A stretch of 64,000 bases of DNA from Solihabitans fulvus (GCF_008386585.1 NZ_VUOB01000021.1:186001-250000), one strand, 5' to 3'. Shown: positions 50,257-58,699, counted from the first letter of the stretch. The notes: generated from the sequence alone by a model not told the origin. Numbers and translations: made by a program.

Positions 50257-50467
50257 TCGCTGGTCTCCTCCAGTATCGCGATGCCATCAGCGTCGCCGGG
50301 GAGCCAGGAAGTTACATCGTGGACGGTGCCACAGGACTTAGGCCGGACCACCGTCAAGCTGAGTCGACGGGCCTCGCCACCTGGACCGCGAGAACTCACC
50401 CCAAGGCGTGTCCCGTCAGCGATCCCCTTGGGTGGCCCAGCCGTGCCGAACGCTGGTGACCGAGGAT

Positions 50468-51604
50468 CTAAGTCGGTTCCTGCTGGGTGGTGCAGTGGAT
50501 GCCACCGCCACCCGAGGCGATGCCGTCGATGTTGATCTGCACGACCTGCCGGCCGGGGAAGAGACGTTCGAGGGTGGCGCGGGCGGCGGCATCGGCCTCG
50601 GGGTCACCGAACTCCGGGGCGATGACGGCGCCGTTGCACACGTAGAAGTTGATGTAACCTGCCGCGAAGTCCTTGCCGGCGAACTCGGACCGGCCGCGGG
50701 TCGGACCCGCGATCACCTCGACATGGAGCGGCCGGCCGCGCGCATCGGTCGCGGCCTTCAGGATTGCGAGGTGGCGTTCGGTGACATCGTGGTCGTAGGA
50801 CTTCGGATCGGTGTCGAGCCCGGCGACGACGACACCTGGGCGGGCGAAGCGGGCGTAGAAGTCGGTGTGTCCGTCGGTGATGTCGCGCCCGGCGATACCG
50901 GGCAGCCAGATGACCTTCTTCAGTCCGAGCAGGTCTGCGAGCGCGGTCTCGGCGTCCCGTTTGGACAATCCAGGGTTGCGATTGCCGTTGAGCACACAGC
51001 TTTCGGTGATGATGGCGGTGCCCTCTCCGTCGACCTCGATGCCACCTCCCTCGAGCACCAGGCCGGCACGCACGGTCTGCACGCCTGCGCGACCGGAGAC
51101 GAACTGCGCGACCTTGGCGTCGCTGGCATGGTCCTGTTTCCCGCCCCAGCCGTTGAAGTTGAAGTCGACCCCGGCCCTGCCACCGGCGCCCTTGACGAAC
51201 ACCGGCCCGGTGTCGCGCATCCACAGGTCGTCGATGGGGGCGGCGATCAACTCGACATTGGCGCCGGCGACCAGTCCGCGCGCCACGTCCAACTCTTCTG
51301 GGCGCACCAGCATCGACACCGGCTCGAACCGCGCGACGGCCGTGGCGATGGCCGCAAGGTTCTGGCGTATCACGGGCACCTGGGCCGGTTCCCAGATCCG
51401 GTCGCTGACCCCGAACGCCATCCACGTCCGCTGGTGCGGCTCGCCCTCGTCCGGCATCGACCACGTGCGCGCATCGGGACTGCCACCGGCACGACTGCTT
51501 CCGCCGGTGCTCGTGGCGTCGGTAGGGGTTCGGCCATCGCACCCTGCCAGCAGCGCGCCACCCACGAGGGACACGCCCAGCTGAATCAACCGACGTCGTT
51601 GCAT
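50468..51604 (-). CDS. Exported agmatine deiminase/peptidylarginine deiminase family lipoprotein
   Basis: 378 residues from ATG 51604 (AGGAGC upstream). Signal and lipobox: RRRLIQLGVSLVGGALLAGC, so it is anchored outside the membrane. Amidinotransferase-fold blocks: DDLWMRDTGPVFVKG, LVLEGGGIEVDGEGTAI, DGHTDFYARFA (catalytic His) and GGGGIHCTTQQEP (catalytic Cys). Hydrolyses a guanidino group to a ureido group. Agmatine deiminases are usually cytoplasmic, so export suggests an external substrate, free or peptide-bound. The 211-nt gap to the next gene (50257-50467) holds no clear feature besides its promoter. Confidence 0.9.
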   Translation of the reverse strand: MQRRRLIQLGVSLVGGALLAGCDGRTPTDATSTGGSSRAGGSPDARTWSMPDEGEPHQRTWMAFGVSDRIWEPAQVPVIRQNLAAIATAVARFEPVSMLVRPEELDVARGLVAGANVELIAAPIDDLWMRDTGPVFVKGAGGRAGVDFNFNGWGGKQDHASDAKVAQFVSGRAGVQTVRAGLVLEGGGIEVDGEGTAIITESCVLNGNRNPGLSKRDAETALADLLGLKKVIWLPGIAGRDITDGHTDFYARFARPGVVVAGLDTDPKSYDHDVTERHLAILKAATDARGRPLHVEVIAGPTRGRSEFAGKDFAAGYINFYVCNGAVIAPEFGDPEADAAARATLERLFPGRQVVQINIDGIASGGGGIHCTTQQEPT

Positions 51605-51711
51605 CGCTGCTCCTGTGACTCTCGGCGGCCGCTGCGGCGGCATCGCGTGACGTCGGGCGCGCAGATCACCAGTCTGGAGCATCGGCGGAGAACCAACCAG
51701 TCGACGGCGCG

Positions 51712-52083
51712 CTATCCCGCGCTGCGCGGCGAAAGCCGCCGGGTGATCCGGTCGAACAGGTCCGTCAGCGGTTCACCGAGGTCCCGGCCGAACTCGGTCA
51801 GCCCGTAGGTGACCTGAGGCGGTGTCGTCGGCTCGACCTCCCGCCAGACCAGGCCGTCCTGGACCAGCGCGCGCAGGGTCTGGGCGAGCATCTTCTCGCT
51901 GATGCCCCGGATGCCGTCGCGCAGCTCGAAAAACCGGAGGTCGTTGCCCCGCAAGGAGATCAGCACCCAGATCCCCCACCGGCTGGTCACGTGGTCGACC
52001 ACATCGCGCGCGGGGCAGTCGGTGTGAAACACCTCATACCGCTGCTCCGTCTCGGCCTGTGTGAGCTGCGCGCCTTCCGCCAT
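51712..52083 (-). CDS. HxlR family transcriptional regulator
   Basis: 123 residues. Conserved HxlR start with cysteine (FHTDCPARDVVDHVTSRWGI), winged helix (LRFFELRDGIRGISEKMLAQ, TLRALVQDGLVWREV) and LTEFGRDLGEPL. The single cysteine is the redox- or electrophile-sensing residue in HypR/YodB relatives. Divergent from the NmrA-like gene, which it probably represses. Confidence 0.92.
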   Translation of the reverse strand: MAEGAQLTQAETEQRYEVFHTDCPARDVVDHVTSRWGIWVLISLRGNDLRFFELRDGIRGISEKMLAQTLRALVQDGLVWREVEPTTPPQVTYGLTEFGRDLGEPLTDLFDRITRRLSPRSAG

Positions 52084-52092
52084 GTCATGAGC

Positions 52093-52140
52093 TTACCGAG
52101 AGGTATGTCCTTACCAGGATTTAGCCCGGCTCCTAGCGTC
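52093..52140. promoter_or_regulatory. HxlR/NmrA divergent promoter with TACC-GGTA operator elements
   Basis: TACC (52094-52097), GAGA, GGTA (52102-52105) form a 4-nt-spaced inverted repeat, and TTACC recurs at 52111-52115. TAGCGT at 52134-52139 fits a -10 box for the plus-strand gene. Such closely spaced TACC/GGTA elements are consistent with an HxlR-type site. Confidence 0.45.
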
Positions 52141-52173
52141 ATGGCCACAGAGGACATCAACAAGGAGCTGATC

Positions 52174-53013
52174 ATGATCGTGGTGACCGGGGCTACCGGG
52201 AATGTGGGCAGGACGTTGACGCGGGCGCTGGCCGACGCGGGCCAGCAGGTGACGGCGGTGTCGCGGCACGCGGCGGCGATACCGGACGGCGTCCGCCACG
52301 TGACGGCCGATCTGGCCGACCCCGCCAGCCTTGAGCCGGCGCTGGCCGGAGCGAAGGCGCTGTTCCTGCTGCTGCCCGGCGACCTGCACGCCGCCGGAGC
52401 CACCCCGGGCGACATCATCGGACACGCCGCGGCCAGCGGGGTCCGCCGGATCGTCCTGCAAACCTCCCAGGGCGTGGCGACCAGACCGCACGGCTCGACG
52501 CGGATCGGCATGCGCGCGGTGGAGGACGTGCTGCGGGAGTCCGGCCTTGACTGGACCATCCTGCGACCGGGCGGCTTCGCCTCCAACGCCCTGTGGTGGG
52601 CCGAATCCGTCCGCACACGGCAGACCGTCGCCGCGCCCTTCGGCGACGTCGGGGTGCCGATCATCGACCCGGCGGACATCGCCGAAGTCGCGGCGGCTTG
52701 CCTGCTGGATGACCAGCACACCGGCGGCGTGTACGAACTGACCGGCCCGGAGGTGATCACACCGCGCCAGCAGACGGAGGCCATCGCCGACGCGCTGGGC
52801 TCGCCGGTGCGGTTTCACGACCTCACCCGCGCCGAGGCCAAGGCCGCCATGGCCCAGAGCATGCCGGCGGAGCTCGCCGACGACACCCTGGACATCCTCA
52901 GCTCCCCGAGCCCGGCCGAGCTGCGCGTGAGCCCGGACGTCCAGCGGATCCTCGGCCGCGCCCCGCGCCCCTTCGCCGACTGGGCCACCCGCAACATCGC
53001 CGCGTTCCGCTGA
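52174..53013 (+). CDS. NmrA-like NAD(P)-binding protein
   Basis: 279 residues from ATG 52174, chosen because AAGGAG lies 7-12 nt upstream and the Rossmann motif then starts at once (MIVVTGATGNVGRTLTRAL); ATG 52141 is upstream but falls at the predicted transcription start. Atypical SDR without the Tyr-Lys catalytic pair; DWTILRPGGFASNALWW is typical of NmrA/QOR2-like proteins. Those act as quinone reductases or redox sensors, which suits the HxlR partner. Confidence 0.9.
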   Translation: MIVVTGATGNVGRTLTRALADAGQQVTAVSRHAAAIPDGVRHVTADLADPASLEPALAGAKALFLLLPGDLHAAGATPGDIIGHAAASGVRRIVLQTSQGVATRPHGSTRIGMRAVEDVLRESGLDWTILRPGGFASNALWWAESVRTRQTVAAPFGDVGVPIIDPADIAEVAAACLLDDQHTGGVYELTGPEVITPRQQTEAIADALGSPVRFHDLTRAEAKAAMAQSMPAELADDTLDILSSPSPAELRVSPDVQRILGRAPRPFADWATRNIAAFR

Positions 53014-53025
53014 GACGTTCGCCCC

Positions 53026-53066
53026 CTGCGCGTCGTCCTCAACTTCTCACTGAGGGCGACGCGCAG
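53026..53066. terminator. Stem-loop after the NmrA-like gene
   Basis: CTGCGCGTCGTCCTCA (53026-53041) and TGAGGGCGACGCGCAG (53051-53066) form a 16-bp stem with one mismatch and a 9-nt loop, 13 nt beyond the stop codon. Confidence 0.65.
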
Positions 53067-53313
53067 TCAGCTTTCACAGTCCTGTCAGCCACCCCTTCGC
53101 CCGCACCCACGCTTTCAGCCGAGTTTCTTCGCCTTCGCCGCCATCCTCGACGAGGGCGACGCCGCGCTGGACCGGGCAGCCCGGTTCCTCCGAACCCGAA
53201 TGAGCGCACGACAACCCGCGACCTCGCGCCGCACAACTAGCGGCATCGCACGCCCCGGTCCTCGCCGTCGGCGGCAGGCCATAGCCGCTATGGACCCGAT
53301 GCTGCGTTGGTGC
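53067..53313. other. Gene-free stretch between convergent genes
   Basis: About 250 nt of GC-rich sequence between the terminator of the NmrA-like gene and the stop of the TetR gene. Short open frames here show no recognisable protein and no ribosome site. I see nothing I can support. Confidence 0.5.
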
Positions 53314-53946
53314 TCAGTGAAGGACGGTGAGCAGGCCCTCGACGCCGCGGTGGAACGCGGCGGCGACGTTGTCGACGCCGTCGAGGTGGGCGCCGGACAT
53401 GGCACCGTCGCGCATCATGACGAAGTGCCGGGCGGCATGCTCTGGTTTGCCGCGCCGCGGTGAGTCTCCGAAGACCTGCGCGAAGAGTTCGGTGAGTGTG
53501 GCCGTGTACCAGGTTCGGTGATCGAGGATCACCTGGCGCACCCGGTCGTCGGGGTCGGGGTACTCGGCGGCGGCCTTGAGGAACGCGCAGCCGCGGAACT
53601 CCGGCGAGGCCAGGCTGTCGGCGATGGCGGTCCCGATCGCGCGCAGTGCGTCGGCTGAGGACGGTGCGGCCTCGATGGCGGCCTGTACGCCGGCCCGCGT
53701 GTCGGTGTCGACGCCGCGCAGATAGGCGACCACGAGGTCTTCTTTCGAGGGGAAGTGCCGGTAGAACGTCGCCCGCGTGGCCGGTGCCTCGGCGAGGATC
53801 CGCTCGACCCCGACCGCCCGGATGCCTTCGCGGTAGAACAGTCCGCTGGCCGTGGACAGCAGCCGCTCCCGCGCCTCGGACCGGACCGGCTCTTCCGACG
53901 GGCTGCCGTTCGGGTTGCCAGGCGCGGGGCGCGTCCGTGTGGCCAT
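53314..53946 (-). CDS. TetR family transcriptional regulator
   Basis: 210 residues from ATG 53946. Helix-turn-helix at about 20-65 (ARERLLSTASGLFYREGIRA, VGVERILAEAPATRATFYRH, FPSKEDLV). C-terminal ligand domain contains FRGCAFLKAAAEYPDPDDRV, as in TetR_C proteins related to AcrR/YxaF. Divergent from the membrane protein at 54059, across two operator-like repeats, so a local repressor. Confidence 0.92.
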   Translation of the reverse strand: MATRTRPAPGNPNGSPSEEPVRSEARERLLSTASGLFYREGIRAVGVERILAEAPATRATFYRHFPSKEDLVVAYLRGVDTDTRAGVQAAIEAAPSSADALRAIGTAIADSLASPEFRGCAFLKAAAEYPDPDDRVRQVILDHRTWYTATLTELFAQVFGDSPRRGKPEHAARHFVMMRDGAMSGAHLDGVDNVAAAFHRGVEGLLTVLH

Positions 53947-53963
53947 GACCTCACGGTAGCAGA

Positions 53964-54033
53964 AAGAACGATCGGTCTTGCACGTGTCGAAGAGCTGTGC
54001 CAGGCTACCGCCACAAGAGAGAACGGTCTTTCT
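53964..54033. promoter_or_regulatory. Two related operator-like sites in the TetR divergent gap
   Basis: AAGAACGATCGGTCTT (53964-53979) is palindromic except for one pair. AGAGAACGGTCTTTCT (54018-54033) repeats its halves with two bases missing from the centre. They flank the promoters of the TetR gene and of the plus-strand membrane protein. Confidence 0.55.
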
Positions 54034-54058
54034 ACTACGACAACCTTGAGGAACCGCC

Positions 54059-54625
54059 ATGACCACGACCACTGCCCCTGCCACCGTCGCCCTGGCGCTT
54101 CGGCGGCTCTACGTCGTTCGTTTCGGGTTCGCTCTGATCTGGGCTGTCGTGCTCTTCCTGACCGCGTCGAGCATCGGGCCGGTGAGCGCGACCCTGCTCG
54201 TGATCTACCCGCTGTTCGACGTGGGCGCCGCGGTCGTCGATGCCCGCTCCTCCCGAGCGAGCCGGTCCGCTCCCGGGCTCTACGTCAACATCGCGATCAG
54301 CACGATCGCCGCCGTCGGACTGGCCTTCGCGGTCACCTCCGGCATTCCGGCGGTCCTGCGGATGTGGGGGACCTGGGCCGTCGTAGCGGGCCTCGTCCAG
54401 CTCATCGTCGCTCTGCGGCGACGCGACCTCGGAGGCCAGTGGGCGATGATCGCCAGCGGTGCCACCTCCACACTCGCCGGGACCTCGTTCCTTCTACAGG
54501 CCGCCACCCCTCACGCCTCGCTAAGCAACCTGGCCGGCTACGCGCTGCTCGGCGGCATCTTCTTCCTCGTCTCCGCGCTGCGTCTCGGACGCAACGCCGG
54601 CCGGAGCACCGGCGGAAACATCTGA
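54059..54625 (+). CDS. Integral membrane protein (DUF308-like)
   Basis: 188 residues, TTGAGGAA upstream. Six hydrophobic segments (about 20-38, 42-60, 74-92, 98-115, 130-146 and 156-174) in three helical pairs, resembling HdeD/DUF308 proteins. Divergent from a TetR repressor. Function unknown; the arrangement suggests an inducible envelope protein. Confidence 0.8.
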   Translation: MTTTTAPATVALALRRLYVVRFGFALIWAVVLFLTASSIGPVSATLLVIYPLFDVGAAVVDARSSRASRSAPGLYVNIAISTIAAVGLAFAVTSGIPAVLRMWGTWAVVAGLVQLIVALRRRDLGGQWAMIASGATSTLAGTSFLLQAATPHASLSNLAGYALLGGIFFLVSALRLGRNAGRSTGGNI

Positions 54626-54662
54626 CATGACCGACCGTAGTCTCGGTCCAGCGACTACCAGC

Positions 54663-56702
54663 TCAACAGCTCCAGTTGCGAGCCCACCGCCGCTTGCGCT
54701 CTCTGTCACGGGTGATCCAGTCGCGCCCCTCGGTGGCGACTGCCTCCAGCACCCGTAGTGCACTGTCGAAACCGGACGTCTGCACAACCAGGCGCTCGAG
54801 GTCGTCCGAGTCGTCCACTACAACGTCCTTTGAGACCGCCAAGTTCTCGCTGACCTTGGCGATCATCTCGCCGTTGACCAACTTCAGCCGAAACTCCCTC
54901 TTCTTCAGGGACACGGCGGCTGGATCACGTGCTCCGGAGGCTCCCTTCTCCGTCACCGAAGCGGATGCCACCGCGTCGTACGGAAACATCTTGCGGCGCT
55001 CGTTGCGCGCCGCTCCGCTGCCGAACTCCAGATACACCCGCGATGCGCGTACGCCGTAGTGAGTGAGCAGGAAGACCTGCATCATGTATGCCTCATAGCG
55101 AGGTAGCCCCTGGGGCACCCGGCCACTGCGCGCGAACGGGGCGTTCTCGACCAGAACTACGTACGTCACGAGGTCACGTTCATGGAGGCTGGCCCGATGC
55201 AGTGCCTGGTCCTTGAGGTACGTCTTGTCCAGCGCCAACCACCGGCCCATCTCCGTGTCGGTGGGGCGATCGGCGAGCTGCACGCACCAGTACTCGTAGC
55301 CGGCCTTCTCCTCGTTGAGCAACCTCTCGGCGTCCTGGTCGGCCAGAGTCCGTGCCCGCGAGAGGGCCATCAGTCGCGCGACTCCGCGCAGGCCCCAGAA
55401 GCCCGCCGCGCCGAGCACCAACGCGGTCAGGTAGCCCGCGTGCAGCATGGCGATCAGTCCGACCACGGCGAGCAGCAGGCCACAGAAACGGAGAACTGCC
55501 GCCTTCCGTGCATCGGCAGGTTGCGGGGCAAGGTAGTACGGCCGCCCAGTCGTCCAGCCATCCACTACCTGTTGGACATGCCAGTCGATCAACCACTTCA
55601 CCGCGCCCGGGTAGACCCCCGCCACGCCACACTGAGCCTGCAATCGGCGCTTGAGGTATTCGCGGTATCCCGCCGTGTACGCCTGCCAGTCAGCCCCGGC
55701 AACAGCCGCCGCACGGAATCGCTGTTCGACCAGTCTGTCGAGATCGGTCGATGACCGTTGCGGCAGAGGCTGAGTGCGCTCCGCCTCAGCGACAGGCGTC
55801 GGGAGAACGCTGAACTCGGCGTGTCTGCCCGCAGCATGGAAGCAATGTGTCTCCCGCGTGACGGCCCATCTGAACGCCAGATATCCGCCGACGGCTGTCA
55901 GCAGCACTCCGGCCACTGCTTCCAACACGACCGGGCCTCGCGCGAGGTTCGCGACTGCCAGGGCCACCGCCCCGCTGCCCACGATGGCAGCCCTCCAGTC
56001 AGCAGTGTCGGATCGGACGGAAGGCGTGAGGTACTTCCGCGGTGGCTCCGGGTCCGACTCGAAGAACTTCCAGGCCCGCTCGGCACGACGACCGCTCAAC
56101 CGTTCGTTCGCGGTCTCCTTCTTGCGCTTGCCGTCAAGTCGTTCGAGGGTCGCACCATTGAGAATCAGCTCCAGGTGCGCATCGATCTCGTCCTGGCGGT
56201 CGGCACCGAGCGCACCGAAGTCTTCCGCCGCCAGGGTTGCCTCCTTCGCGGTGGCGCCGTCGAACTCCGCATGGGCCGTACGCAGGAGGGCGAGAACGAC
56301 CCCGAGAGCCTCGCCCCAACTGTCTCGTTGCCTTGCTGCCACAAGGTTCCTGGCGTTGTGGATCTCGTCTGAGAGATCGGCGGTGATCTCGACGAACGAG
56401 CGGCCGCTCAGCACGGAGAGGACGAAGTAGTAGACACGTTCGGGCGTGATGTGACCATGGTCCAGGAGGCTGCGGAACAGTTTCTCGGCGCGCCGGGGGT
56501 TGCCCCCATTGAGATGGGCGAGCGCCACCTTCTGCCGTTCACCAGGCGATTGGCCTGGGCTGGAGTTGTAGATCGTCGCGTTGTGCAGGACCGAGCTGAC
56601 GAACTGTGCACCGATCTGCTGATCGACACGAGCGGAGTCGGATGCCACGTTCTGGTTGTCCACTGACGCCGTGGGCGACGCGGTCCCCGCGTCGGCGGTC
56701 AC
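54663..56702 (-). CDS. Four-helix membrane protein with N-terminal amyloid-like motif (partner of nucleosidase-fold protein)
   Basis: 679 residues from a GTG overlapping the nucleosidase stop (GTGA). Residues 16-34 (NQNVASDSARVDQQIGAQF) match the tail of the neighbouring protein. Residues about 50-190 are helical (HLNGGNPRRAEKLFRSLLDH). Two pairs of membrane helices lie at about 235-280 and 400-445. The cytoplasmic C-terminal about 230 residues contain a long conserved-looking domain (YEAYMMQVFLLTHYGVRASR; ERRKMFPYDAVASASVTEKG). No family recognised. Coupling and motif sharing suggest it is the membrane effector or sensor of a two-protein system. Confidence 0.75.
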   Translation of the reverse strand: MTADAGTASPTASVDNQNVASDSARVDQQIGAQFVSSVLHNATIYNSSPGQSPGERQKVALAHLNGGNPRRAEKLFRSLLDHGHITPERVYYFVLSVLSGRSFVEITADLSDEIHNARNLVAARQRDSWGEALGVVLALLRTAHAEFDGATAKEATLAAEDFGALGADRQDEIDAHLELILNGATLERLDGKRKKETANERLSGRRAERAWKFFESDPEPPRKYLTPSVRSDTADWRAAIVGSGAVALAVANLARGPVVLEAVAGVLLTAVGGYLAFRWAVTRETHCFHAAGRHAEFSVLPTPVAEAERTQPLPQRSSTDLDRLVEQRFRAAAVAGADWQAYTAGYREYLKRRLQAQCGVAGVYPGAVKWLIDWHVQQVVDGWTTGRPYYLAPQPADARKAAVLRFCGLLLAVVGLIAMLHAGYLTALVLGAAGFWGLRGVARLMALSRARTLADQDAERLLNEEKAGYEYWCVQLADRPTDTEMGRWLALDKTYLKDQALHRASLHERDLVTYVVLVENAPFARSGRVPQGLPRYEAYMMQVFLLTHYGVRASRVYLEFGSGAARNERRKMFPYDAVASASVTEKGASGARDPAAVSLKKREFRLKLVNGEMIAKVSENLAVSKDVVVDDSDDLERLVVQTSGFDSALRVLEAVATEGRDWITRDRERKRRWARNWSC

Positions 56703-57589
56703 TGCCGTTTCCCCCGTGGGCTGAGGGCGCCGAAGTTGACACCGACCTGGTTGCCCACATGAGCGTTGTCGCGCGCGATGTTCCGGTTGTGGATCACCTG
56801 CGACGCGGGCGTCGATGAGGCTGGCGCCTCCGGCTCCGGGTCGTCGACCGGCTTCAGTGCAGCAGCGAGTGCCACGGCGAACGCCGCGACGTTGCGGGCC
56901 GCGACGCGTTGGCCGCCCTCGCCGTCGGTGATTTCCTTGGTGCCGTCGGCATGATCGCTAATACCGCGCACCACCACCGCTGGAAGTTGATCGCTCAGGG
57001 CCGCGGCGTGGGCAAATCCCGAACCCTCCATCTCCACCGCGACAGCGTCGTTGTAGGACTGCCGAAGTCGGCGCGCGAGGTCCGAGGTCGTCGAGTTGAG
57101 CACCACGTCAGCGACCGCGATCGGATCGAAGTGCACTGCGGGTTCCGAGTCCCTGGCGTCCTCTGGCAGAAACTCGTGCCAGGCATCGCGTCGGGAGAGC
57201 CGCCGAGCCGCCTGGTCAATCCGGTGCGACGCGTCCCAGGCCCTCGGCCTGACCAGGAATTCGTCGCCCTCGCTGCGTCCACCCTGGTAGGAATAGATCT
57301 TGGTCGCTACGACCACATCGCCGATCTTGAGCCACTCGCGAAGACCGCCGGCGACACCGACGAACATCATTGCTGACGGCGAGAACTCGGCCTTGGCTCG
57401 TTCAGTCAGGGCCGCCGCAGTCGTGGTGCCCGGGCCGGTGATCCCCACCGCCACCCGATGCCGCGGATGCCCAACAATGGTCCCCACCTCAAAAATAGTG
57501 CCCGAAGAGTGTTCATGACTGTGGACGTCAACCAGGTGCTCCAGCACCGCGTCCTGTTCGATGGCGAGCGCCGTCAAGATCACGATCAT
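56699..57589 (-). CDS. PNP/MTA-nucleosidase-fold protein with C-terminal amyloid-like motif
   Basis: 296 residues. Phosphorylase/nucleosidase fold: ILTALAIEQDAVLEHL, VGITGPGTTTAA, FVGVAGGLREWLKIGDVVVA, then substrate-binding Glu188 (VAVEMEGSGFAHAA) and catalytic Asp212 (VRGISDHADG). After a Pro/Glu/Ala linker (about 248-262) the tail at 268-286 reads NRNIARDNAHVGNQVGVNF, mirrored in the next protein's N-terminus. Nucleosidases of this superfamily serve as nucleotide-destroying immune effectors in several bacterial defence systems; here the N-glycosidase activity would be switched on by assembly (inference). Housekeeping MTA/SAH nucleosidase is the alternative, but it would not need the tail. 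Confidence 0.85.
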   Translation of the reverse strand: MIVILTALAIEQDAVLEHLVDVHSHEHSSGTIFEVGTIVGHPRHRVAVGITGPGTTTAAALTERAKAEFSPSAMMFVGVAGGLREWLKIGDVVVATKIYSYQGGRSEGDEFLVRPRAWDASHRIDQAARRLSRRDAWHEFLPEDARDSEPAVHFDPIAVADVVLNSTTSDLARRLRQSYNDAVAVEMEGSGFAHAAALSDQLPAVVVRGISDHADGTKEITDGEGGQRVAARNVAAFAVALAAALKPVDDPEPEAPASSTPASQVIHNRNIARDNAHVGNQVGVNFGALSPRGKRQ

Positions 57590-57640
57590 CGTTTCACTCC
57601 AGCACGATCCGTTCTGCGGATACGGGTCCTTGCCGTGCCA

Positions 57641-57659
57641 GGAGCCGCCGACCGGCTCC
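57641..57659. other. Small hairpin in the 5' leader of the nucleosidase gene
   Basis: GGAGCCG (57641-57647) and CGGCTCC (57653-57659), 5-nt loop, within the 180-nt stretch between the palindrome at 57769 and the nucleosidase start at 57589. It could affect leader folding. The rest of the 57590-57768 stretch has no recognisable coding potential. Confidence 0.25.
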
Positions 57660-57768
57660 GGTTGGAAACATGCTGATCAAGCTCGTCGCGGCGGAACCCG
57701 CCGCGCGTCGTGTGGAACTTGAGCCTGGCGGCGAGTTGCTGGCCGCTGCGCGAGGACGCTAGCCCACG

Positions 57769-57803
57769 GATACTATTTACGTCAACCTGACGTAAATAGT
57801 ATC
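57769..57803. promoter_or_regulatory. Perfect 16-bp-arm inverted repeat (NrtR operator)
   Basis: GATACTATTTACGTCA (57769-57784), ACC, TGACGTAAATAGTATC (57788-57803): every pair matches. It lies in an AT-rich island 83 nt upstream of the nrtR-like gene and 180 nt upstream of the divergent nucleosidase gene. NrtR proteins bind palindromes of about this length upstream of their own genes or NAD-metabolism targets. Confidence 0.8.
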
Positions 57804-57885
57804 TGACGACCGACGTGGCTACCATGCGGGCGGCGGACCATCACCGTCGCCGCAGGTCAGAGCACGCGCACGGAAAGCGACAGCC

Positions 57886-58638
57886 ATGACTGACAGCACC
57901 TGGCAGATACCCAGGATCGCCCTCGCCGTCGACCTCGCGGTTCTCACCGTCCGCAACAACGCGCTACAGATCCTGCTCGTGGAACGTGGAGTCGATCCGT
58001 GGCGGGGACAACGGGCACTCCCTGGCGGGTTCCTCGCCAACGACCAGGAGGATCTGGATGCCGCCGCAGAACGTGAGCTAGCAGAGGAAACCGGTCTGGA
58101 CATCAGCCGGCTGTACCTGGAACAGCTACGCGCCTACGGCGCCCCTGACCGCGATCCACGCAGCCGCGTGGTGACCGTCTGCTACGTGGCGTTCGTCCCA
58201 GATCTCCCCACGCCCGAGGCCGGCGGCGACGCACAGACCGCAGCCTGGGTTCCTGTCCAGGCAGCTCTCGACCACGACACCAGGCTGGCCTTCGACCACA
58301 AACGAATCGTCGCCGACGCCGTCGAACGGGTCAGAAGCAAGCTGGAGTACACCACGCTCGCCACCAGCTTCTGCCCGCCGGAATTCACCGTCACCGACCT
58401 GCGCCAGGTCTACGAGACCGTCTGGGGCGAGACGCTCGACCAGCGCAACTTCCACCGCAAGGTCACCGGCACGGCCGGTTTCCTTGTTGCGACCGGAGAA
58501 CAGGCCACCGGACAGGGCGGCCGACCTGCCGCGCTCTACCGACCGGGCCCGGCGACCACTCTGCACCCGGCGATGCTGCGTCCAACAACCTCCGCGAACA
58601 ACCAGCCCAGACGGATCCCCTGTGCCGTCGACGCTTGA
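57886..58638 (+). CDS. NrtR-type Nudix transcriptional regulator
   Basis: 250 residues. Nudix domain about 8-150 with the box GGFLANDQEDLDAAAERELA followed by EETGL; the spacing in the first part is one residue longer than the canonical box. C-terminal winged helix about 160-225 (FTVTDLRQVYETVWGETLDQ, RNFHRKVTGTAGFL), the NrtR hallmark. NrtR senses ADP-ribose or related nucleotides and represses NAD-related genes. No NAD biosynthesis gene is adjacent, so its targets may be itself, distant genes, or the divergent nucleosidase unit. Confidence 0.92.
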   Translation: MTDSTWQIPRIALAVDLAVLTVRNNALQILLVERGVDPWRGQRALPGGFLANDQEDLDAAAERELAEETGLDISRLYLEQLRAYGAPDRDPRSRVVTVCYVAFVPDLPTPEAGGDAQTAAWVPVQAALDHDTRLAFDHKRIVADAVERVRSKLEYTTLATSFCPPEFTVTDLRQVYETVWGETLDQRNFHRKVTGTAGFLVATGEQATGQGGRPAALYRPGPATTLHPAMLRPTTSANNQPRRIPCAVDA

Positions 58639-58699
58639 CGACTGAGGTCCGGCCGCCCCCGCCGCCGCGCTACATTCCGCGAGTTCCGTCGGGCCCGGC

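Noticed and set aside
53100..53300. Possible small gene in the gap after the NmrA-like gene
   Set aside because: No ribosome site, no start with a sensible context and no recognisable motif in any frame.
57586..57825. 79-codon minus-strand frame upstream of the nucleosidase gene
   Set aside because: It spans the NrtR palindrome and has no ribosome site or recognisable domain; treated as leader/promoter sequence.
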